A stretch of 11,415 nucleotides of DNA, from positions 1 through 11,415 of the forward strand of contig JACQAU010000123.1 of assembly GCA_016194835.1 (NCBI GenBank), read 5' to 3'. A program made the translations under genes and the position numbers. The notes beneath the pieces are model-generated. The model saw nothing but the letters and a program-made list of their open reading frames with translations. It searched no databases and had not been told where the DNA came from. How positions within the stretch are numbered: the first letter of the stretch is position 1; each line of letters starts with the position of its first letter. Of this stretch, positions 6,770-11,415 are shown piece by piece. The stretch comes from Deltaproteobacteria bacterium. Lineage in GTDB: Bacteria > Bdellovibrionota > UBA1018.

Positions 6770-6789
6770 ACAGTTAATCGGTCTTTCTT

Positions 6790-6819
6790 AATGTATGATT
6801 TTCTTCTCAGAGAAGTCAA
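6790..6819 (-). promoter_or_regulatory. Probable promoter of the tRNA-fMet gene
   Basis: TTGACT (6814-6819) and TACATT (6790-6795) are separated by 18 bases on the minus strand, with transcription expected near 6783, about 14 bases before the tRNA. It lies between the rluB stop and the tRNA. A small palindrome, CTTCTC-A-GAGAAG (6803-6815), sits in the spacer; it has no T-run on either strand, so I do not call it a terminator. Confidence 0.4.
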
Positions 6820-6827
6820 GATAAGAA

Positions 6828-7487
6828 TTATAGCTCTATATAATAATATTCGCCAGGACGTAAATTTTTTAAAGTAATACCGTCTATGGACTTTAAACAC
6901 ATTCTTTCAACAAAAAAGCCTTTTCGGCTTAAAAAGGTCTTTAGGTCACTGACACCATGACCTTTAATTATGATTTCAATTCTTGTTTTGCTCTTTAATT
7001 TTTGCATAGTTTTGATCCTCAATGCCGGACGCTCAAGACTCATAAGAGCTTCAGCAGCAAAATGACCCTTGACTTTGATGTCATACACTCTAGGAATATC
7101 TTTACCCTTTTGAAACCGCTGAGCCCAGTTCCCATCGTTTGTTAATAGAACCAATCCATCCGTGTTGTACTCCAATCGCCCTACAGGAAAAACCCTGGTT
7201 TTAACATTCTTTAAAAAATAAGATAAATTTTTTCTTCCCTCAGGATCAGAAAGTGTAGCGATCACTCCTTGTGGTTTATAAAAGGCAATGTAAACAAAAG
7301 ATTCTGCTTGTTGTAAAAGCTTTCCTTGAACCTTTATATGATCTTTCCTGAAAACTGCTTTATCGCCTAACTTCGCAACTCGGCCATTAATAGTTACAAA
7401 GCCTTGAGTTATTAGTTCTTCTGATTTTCTGCGAGAAGCAATGCCAGTATGAGCAATTATTTTCTGAACTCTTTCTTTCTCTACCAT
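6828..7487 (-). CDS. rluB: RsuA/RluB-family pseudouridine synthase homologue, probably catalytically altered
   Basis: 219 residues, close to the usual 220-290. An N-terminal S4 RNA-binding domain (about 3-60: VQKIIAHTGIASRRKSEELI, G-x-VTINGRVA) is followed by the synthase fold, entered by YKPQGVIATLSDPEGR. The active-site motif at 102-118 reads VGRLEYNTDGLVLLTNDG: the catalytic Asp, invariant in GRLD, is Glu106 (codon GAG at 7170-7172). The family's C-terminal motif (R-x-V-R-R-M) is replaced by GVSDLKTFLSRKGFFVERM. Family members make pseudouridine in rRNA (RluB in 23S). Here RNA binding looks intact and chemistry doubtful. Last gene of the operon, directly after the barrel-protein stop (TAGATG). 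The symbol reflects family and synteny with scpAB, not proven activity. Confidence 0.85.
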   Translation of the reverse strand: MVEKERVQKIIAHTGIASRRKSEELITQGFVTINGRVAKLGDKAVFRKDHIKVQGKLLQQAESFVYIAFYKPQGVIATLSDPEGRKNLSYFLKNVKTRVFPVGRLEYNTDGLVLLTNDGNWAQRFQKGKDIPRVYDIKVKGHFAAEALMSLERPALRIKTMQKLKSKTRIEIIIKGHGVSDLKTFLSRKGFFVERMCLKSIDGITLKNLRPGEYYYIEL

Positions 7488-8150
7488 CTAAAACTCAAAA
7501 CGGAGTCCAGTATAATATGCCCTACCGCTCATAGTTGCAGAAACATTACTGCCTTTCAAAAGTCTTGCCTCAAAAATTAAATATGTTCTGGCAATGCCAT
7601 AATCATAAAAAAAATCTTTTCCATTCTCTGAATCAAAAAAATTCAATAGTAACCACGCCCCGATGGTTGGACCTTGTACTATAAGATTACCACTGCTGTT
7701 ATTATTTCTTAGTCTGTATTTCCAAAATTCCCATGAATAAGCAACGTTTGGCACAATAAATTGATTTTTAAAATAACAAAGCTGATAACGAAGCTCGCCT
7801 CCTAAAGAAAAAGAATAAACCAACTCTTGCCTTGTCCCTGTATCTTTTGAAGAAGGAGTATGAATTGCTGTTAATAAGCCCATTCCTAAGACCCCATAGG
7901 GCTGCACAAAACGTGGCTGAAATTCTATTTGAATTGCATAGTGATTTAACCAAATTGGTGTATTACCAGGTATTTCAAAGAGATCGTTATTGATTTGATA
8001 AGGAGACATATTAAGCTCCACACCCCATTGAGGTTTATAGTGATTATATTTGAGATCTCCTAAGTCAAAGGTCGAAGTTTCAGTCGCAGAAAACCCACTT
8101 AATGGTGATAAAAAAAACAAACAGATAAGATATAATTTAAATTTTTTCAC
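7488..8150 (-). CDS. Small outer-membrane beta-barrel protein of unknown function
   Basis: 220 residues from the GTG at 8150, preferred over TTG 8159 because AAAAGGAG (8160-8167) directly abuts the TTG but is 9 bases from the GTG. A signal peptide is clear: KKFK, a hydrophobic core LYLICLFFLSPLSG, and a likely cleavage site after FSA. The mature part alternates polar and aromatic/hydrophobic residues in many short strands (for example YAIQIEFQPRF, YSFSLGGELRYQL, YLIFEARLL), and the protein ends YTGLRFEF with a terminal Phe, the outer-membrane assembly signature. No enzymatic motif is seen. The gene sits between scpB and rluB with no gap to the latter. Its role is unknown. Confidence 0.78.
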   Translation of the reverse strand: MKKFKLYLICLFFLSPLSGFSATETSTFDLGDLKYNHYKPQWGVELNMSPYQINNDLFEIPGNTPIWLNHYAIQIEFQPRFVQPYGVLGMGLLTAIHTPSSKDTGTRQELVYSFSLGGELRYQLCYFKNQFIVPNVAYSWEFWKYRLRNNNSSGNLIVQGPTIGAWLLLNFFDSENGKDFFYDYGIARTYLIFEARLLKGSNVSATMSGRAYYTGLRFEF

Positions 8151-8159
8151 AAAAATCAA

Positions 8160-8167
8160 CTCCTTTT
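8160..8167 (-). promoter_or_regulatory. Strong ribosome binding site deciding the GTG start of the barrel protein
   Basis: AAAAGGAG on the minus strand lies 9 bases from the GTG at 8150. It touches the alternative TTG at 8159 with zero spacing, which could not be used from this site. Confidence 0.7.
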
Positions 8168-8185
8168 GTTGAAACTGATAAAGCT

Positions 8186-9208
8186 CTATTCGAGAGATAT
8201 CTTTGCCGTATCCTGTTTACTACCCGATTGTGGAAGAATAGTCAACTGCTCTGCTTCGATATTGTTAATGTTTTGGGAACCGGTGTTCTCTAGTTCATTA
8301 GCTTGGCGTTCCGCTTCTTGTTGCTTTTGCTCGTCAATAAAAGGCGTTGTAATAGAAATAGAACTAATTTTTTCACGAATTTCGTTTAAAATCTTTAAAT
8401 CTTCCTTGGGGTCATAGTCTACTAGTCTAGTTGTATTAGCGTTTTTGTCTTCGTAGCTTATTTTTTCGACCAAAGCTTTCATGGTTATAATATCTGGATT
8501 ATCTTGTGTTTTTAGATTTTCTAAAGCAGGGATCATTTGTTCGATCTCATGTAATGGTGGCAAAGCACTTAAGTCCTTTAAGCCAAATAAATGCAGAAAA
8601 TCTAGAGTGGTTGTGTAAAGTATAGGTCTTCCAGGAAGTTCAGAACGCCCGGAAATCTCAATCATCTTCTTTTCAAGCAGCAGATGAATAAAATATGTAG
8701 AGTCTACTCCTCTTATTTTATCAATTTCTTCTTTCATAACTGGCTGTTTGTACGCTACAAATGCGAGTGTTTCCATTGCTCCACGGCTAAGTTTCTGAAA
8801 TCGTATTTTAGAGAGCCTTTTTAAAAGAGATGCATGTATTGGCTTTGTTCTTAACTGAAAACCGCCGCCTACTTCTGCTAACTCAATACCATGATCATAC
8901 GCTCGGTAACGTTCACGTAGTTGTTCTATTGCTTTTTGAACGGCTTCATTAGCAATTTCTGGTCCCAAAAGCTGATGGAGCTTGGTCTGAGAAATAGGTT
9001 GGTCAGAAACAAAAATCAAAGCCTCTAAACAAGACTCTAATTCACTAATATCTAAGACTGAACATGCGTTTGGGCTAGCCTGCTCTTGTGGTAGGTTTTG
9101 ATCTGTTTTCTCTTGTGGCAGATTTAGATTTGTCACATCTAGTGCTGAAAAAGGATTTTCAATAAGTGTCACAAAATTATTGTTACTTAGGTTCTTTTCT
9201 TCGTTCAT
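8186..9208 (-). CDS. scpB: Segregation and condensation protein B with long N- and C-terminal extensions
   Basis: 340 residues against about 180-200 in classical ScpB. The core (about 53-222) has the two winged-helix domains: ELESCLEALIFVSDQPIS at the start, the hallmark LSRGAMETLAFVAYKQPVMK followed by IDKIRGVDS at 140-170, then GRPILYTTTLDFLHLFGLKDLSALPPL. ScpB dimers bind ScpA and regulate the SMC ATPase in chromosome compaction and segregation. The N-terminal 50 residues are low-complexity with a doubled NLPQE, and the last 115 are charged and Gln/Glu-rich, probably disordered. The ATG overlaps the scpA stop by 4 bases (ATGA), with AAGGA upstream, so the two subunits are translationally coupled. 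Confidence 0.95.
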   Translation of the reverse strand: MNEEKNLSNNNFVTLIENPFSALDVTNLNLPQEKTDQNLPQEQASPNACSVLDISELESCLEALIFVSDQPISQTKLHQLLGPEIANEAVQKAIEQLRERYRAYDHGIELAEVGGGFQLRTKPIHASLLKRLSKIRFQKLSRGAMETLAFVAYKQPVMKEEIDKIRGVDSTYFIHLLLEKKMIEISGRSELPGRPILYTTTLDFLHLFGLKDLSALPPLHEIEQMIPALENLKTQDNPDIITMKALVEKISYEDKNANTTRLVDYDPKEDLKILNEIREKISSISITTPFIDEQKQQEAERQANELENTGSQNINNIEAEQLTILPQSGSKQDTAKISLE

Positions 9209-9996
9209 AAGCTTTGTTCCTTAATGCTTTCTGGTTCAAAACCAGAAGCCTGTGCTAAATCAAAATATTTTATATTTTCCATAAGTTCAAGATAAATAGC
9301 TTCATAAATCTTTTGCTGATGAAGTTTTATTTTTTTAAGACGAGAAAGCTCTAGTGCTGCTAAAAAAGTTACTACTGTTTCTTGACGTGACGTCATGTCT
9401 AGAATTAGGTTTTGCAATTCAAACCATTTTCCAACTTCTAGTTTCTCTGAAAATTGCATAATTTTTTGTGTGAGTGATACGGTTTCTTTCTTTAAAATAT
9501 GTATTTTTTTTCTGCCTCTTAAAAATGTATCTTGATAACTTAAGGCAAGTTCTGTTAGGTTTATTTCTTTCCATATTTTTTCAACAGGTAGTTTGGATGC
9601 ATGTCTGGTAAATACATCCTCCCCTAAAAGTGGGAGAGTCGCTAATTCTTCGCCTGCTTTCTGAAATTTTTGCAATTCTAAGAGTTGTCTGATTAGATTT
9701 TCTTGTGTAAGCAGATCTTCGCCTTCATCGGCAACGTCCTGCGCAGTTGTCGTTGCGTCTTCTGGCAATAGGGCTTTGCTTTTCCAATGAATTAGAGTTG
9801 CAGCCATTACTAGAAATTCACTGGCTATATCAAAGTTCAGTGTTTGCATTAGCTTGATATATTCTAAATATTGATCTGTAATTTTACTTATGGATATTTT
9901 TGAAATATCCATCTCATGACTTTGAATAAGATAAAGCAGTAAGTCTAATGGCCCTTCAAAGTTTTCTAAATGCACACTTAATGGTGTCCTAGACAT
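9205..9996 (-). CDS. scpA: Segregation and condensation protein A (kleisin of SMC complex)
   Basis: 263 residues, normal for ScpA. The N-terminal signature FEGPLDLLLYLIQSHEMDI (13-31), followed by ISKITDQYLEYI, forms the helical domain that touches the SMC neck. FLVMAATLIHWKSKALLPED (61-80) precedes the central linker that wraps the ScpB dimer. The C-terminal winged helix (VVTFLAALELSRLKKIKL, about 208-225) binds the SMC head. It is the kleisin bridging SMC with ScpB in chromosome organisation. The ATG at 9996 lies 18 bases after the trpS stop and has no clear ribosome site of its own, suggesting coupling to trpS translation. Confidence 0.96.
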   Translation of the reverse strand: MSRTPLSVHLENFEGPLDLLLYLIQSHEMDISKISISKITDQYLEYIKLMQTLNFDIASEFLVMAATLIHWKSKALLPEDATTTAQDVADEGEDLLTQENLIRQLLELQKFQKAGEELATLPLLGEDVFTRHASKLPVEKIWKEINLTELALSYQDTFLRGRKKIHILKKETVSLTQKIMQFSEKLEVGKWFELQNLILDMTSRQETVVTFLAALELSRLKKIKLHQQKIYEAIYLELMENIKYFDLAQASGFEPESIKEQSL

Positions 9997-10014
9997 TTTA
10001 TTATCATAACGAAA

Positions 10015-11043
10015 TCATTCGCTAAATGCAATAAAGCCGATACGTTCATGGACTCTTTTGATGGTTTTCCGTGCTCTATTTCTTGCCTTTTCCGCCCCGT
10101 CCTTTAATAGTGCAGTCAAATAAGTGGTATTTTTTAAGATTTCATTTGTTTTTTCACGAATTGGTTCGATTGATTGTACTAAGAGCTCAGCAGTGTCTGA
10201 TTTTAGTTGTCCATATTGTTTCCCGGCATATTCTTGAACCAGGGCATAAATGGGTTTACTTAATATGGCAGATTGAATTTGAAGTAGGTTTTTAACTCCA
10301 GGCTTGCTTGGGTCGTCTGTGATTTCATTGCCGGAGTCTGTCACAGCGCGTTTTACTTTTCTAATAATTTCATCGTTAGAGTCGTTTAAGGAAACTGTGC
10401 CATTAGGATCATCATCAGATTTTGACATTTTGACAGAAGGATTTTGAAGGCTCATAATGCGAGCCCCTACTTTTGGCATAAGTGCTCTAGGTACTGTAAA
10501 AAGATCCTTTCCATAAATATTATTTAGTCGTTCTGCAATGTCTCGTGTAATTTCGATATGTTGTTTTTGATCTTCACCCACTGGAACCAAGTTTGTTTGA
10601 TAAAGTAAAATATCTGCTGCCATAAGCAAAGGGTAGCAAAACATCCCTGCTTGGATATTTTCCTTTTCCTTGTTTTGGCCCTCTTTTTGAACCTTGTCTT
10701 TGTATTGAGTCATGCGGCTTAGTTCTCCCATAGAACTATAGCAAGTCAGTATCCAAGCAAGCTCTGTGTGTTCTGGTACGTGAGATTGTACAAAAATAAG
10801 AGTTTTGTTGGGATCAATCCCACAAGCTACATAACTTGCCAATACATACAATGTGCGCTCTCTTAGCTTCTGTGGCTCCTGTTTTGCGGTAATTGCATGC
10901 AGATCAACTGCAAAAAAAATACAATCATAGTCATTTTGCATTTTTACCCAGTTTTTAATGGCGCCTAAGTAATTGCCAATAGTAGGAATGTTTGTTGGTT
11001 TTACCGCTGATAGGAGGGTTTGTTTTACTGTATTTTCATTCAT
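10015..11043 (-). CDS. trpS: Tryptophan--tRNA ligase
   Basis: 342 residues, typical of bacterial class I tryptophanyl-tRNA synthetase, charging tRNA-Trp in the cytoplasm. The HIGH-type signature is TIGN in PTIGNYLGAIKNW (20-32) and the KMSKS loop is VKMSKSDDDPNG (204-215). Other family blocks are VDLHAIT, FVQSHVPEH, LMAADILLYQT, PVGEDQKQHIEITRDIAERLN and the C-terminal KDGAEKARNRA. The glycines usually flanking the first motif (SG-x-x-PTG) are Ala and Asn here (SAVKPTN), a mild variation. AGGA at 11054-11057 lies 10 bases before the ATG. Only one base separates it from the protease gene upstream, so it belongs to the same operon. No T-box or trp leader is visible in the window. Confidence 0.98.
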   Translation of the reverse strand: MNENTVKQTLLSAVKPTNIPTIGNYLGAIKNWVKMQNDYDCIFFAVDLHAITAKQEPQKLRERTLYVLASYVACGIDPNKTLIFVQSHVPEHTELAWILTCYSSMGELSRMTQYKDKVQKEGQNKEKENIQAGMFCYPLLMAADILLYQTNLVPVGEDQKQHIEITRDIAERLNNIYGKDLFTVPRALMPKVGARIMSLQNPSVKMSKSDDDPNGTVSLNDSNDEIIRKVKRAVTDSGNEITDDPSKPGVKNLLQIQSAILSKPIYALVQEYAGKQYGQLKSDTAELLVQSIEPIREKTNEILKNTTYLTALLKDGAEKARNRARKTIKRVHERIGFIAFSE

Positions 11044-11044
11044 A

Positions 11045-11415
11045 TTAATTTATTCCTACTAAACCAAAAAAAGCAGAAGCCAGATAAAGTGTTACTTGTG
11101 TTAAAAAATGAATTGGATAGGTTAACATTTGAAAAGCACCGATCCATAATAACCCTAAAAGAATGAAAAAACTATATTGAGATATGGCTTCGTATTTGCG
11201 TGCAGTTTCGTAAGACAAAAAGCTTTCTACCATTTTGCTCCCGTCTAAAGGGGGTAGTGGTATGAGATTAAAAATTGCCAAAGCATAATTTAAAGAAATT
11301 GATATATACGCCATGGCAATCAAAGGTTCATATAAATAAAAATTTGCAGGTATATAATGGTTAATAAGACAAAAAATCAGTGATGAAATAATTGCCAATA
11401 AAAAATTCATACCAG
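11045..11415 (-). CDS. M50-family site-2 protease, 5' part outside window
   Basis: The frame stays open to the window edge; the first internal Met (11410) follows a Gly codon and begins MNFLLAIIS, the usual sequence after the AGP motif of these proteases, so it is not the true start. About 122 residues are visible: several hydrophobic helices and the conserved FNLIPLPPLDGSKM, whose Asp is the third zinc ligand of M50 intramembrane metalloproteases. The HExxH motif must lie upstream of the window. This compact form, adjacent to trpS and scpAB, is a common syntenic arrangement; its substrate is unknown. It is the earliest gene of the operon seen here. Confidence 0.9.
   Translation of the reverse strand, partial: GMNFLLAIISSLIFCLINHYIPANFYLYEPLIAMAYISISLNYALAIFNLIPLPPLDGSKMVESFLSYETARKYEAISQYSFFILLGLLWIGAFQMLTYPIHFLTQVTLYLASAFFGLVGIN

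Noticed and set aside
6803..6815. Palindrome CTTCTC-A-GAGAAG as terminator of rluB
   Set aside because: No T-run follows on either strand and it lies inside the probable tRNA promoter spacer.
7768..7953. 61-residue minus-strand open frame within the barrel protein gene
   Set aside because: A different frame of a well-supported gene; the composition is not protein-like.
8166..8417. 83-residue plus-strand open frame opposite scpB
   Set aside because: Antisense to the scpB tail; no supporting signal.
10071..10295. 74-residue plus-strand open frame opposite trpS
   Set aside because: Antisense shadow of a certain trpS gene.

Overview
The window is AT-rich bacterial chromosome, by eye roughly one third G+C. 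It carries a Gram-negative housekeeping block and an accessory half. The minus-strand order site-2 protease, trpS, scpA, scpB, (outer-membrane protein), rluB is found in Bdellovibrionota and also in several gammaproteobacteria. Two features make me lean to a Bdellovibrionota-like lineage: the style of the ScpA and TrpS proteins, and a Fis-type regulator tail ending in an NRKTLYRK helix. The tRNA gene has no encoded CCA. Genus is not determinable by reading alone.

Left part (1-3413). The C-terminal tail of a Fis-type, probably sigma-54-dependent, regulator enters on the plus strand and overlaps the end of a minus-strand tandem UspA-like gene by 17 bp. Upstream of that gene, at 1034-1050, lies a near-consensus sigma-54 promoter with the invariant GG-N10-GC spacing. 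Regulator and target may therefore be neighbours. Next come two minus-strand genes of unknown function, 541 and 231 residues, joined at TAATG. They share a degenerate repeat of about 48 residues. A seven-T run just before the first stop would fuse them after a one-base change.

Middle part (3414-6769). Divergent from this pair is a membrane-bound hybrid sensor kinase (2 TM, PAS, GAF, HisKA, HATPase, receiver). It runs tail-to-tail, with only 2 bp between stop codons, into a RelE-type toxin with its ribbon-helix-helix antitoxin. The antitoxin promoter holds a palindrome exactly between its -35 and -10 boxes, as expected for autoregulation. Then comes an initiator tRNA-Met gene. The sequence of its 3' end recurs twice, once direct and once inverted, in the gap between tRNA and antitoxin, where the copies form a terminator-like hairpin.

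Right part (6828-11415). This is a tight minus-strand operon: an M50 site-2 protease (cut by the window end), TrpS, the condensin subunits ScpA and ScpB, a small outer-membrane barrel protein, and an RsuA/RluB-family protein. The last has lost the catalytic Asp (Glu instead) and the C-terminal Arg-rich motif, so it may be a pseudo-enzyme. The operon promoter lies outside the window.

I see no insertion sequence, CRISPR array, rRNA gene or replication origin. No gene-free stretch exceeds 300 bases; the two longest are 3414-3602 and 6509-6695.
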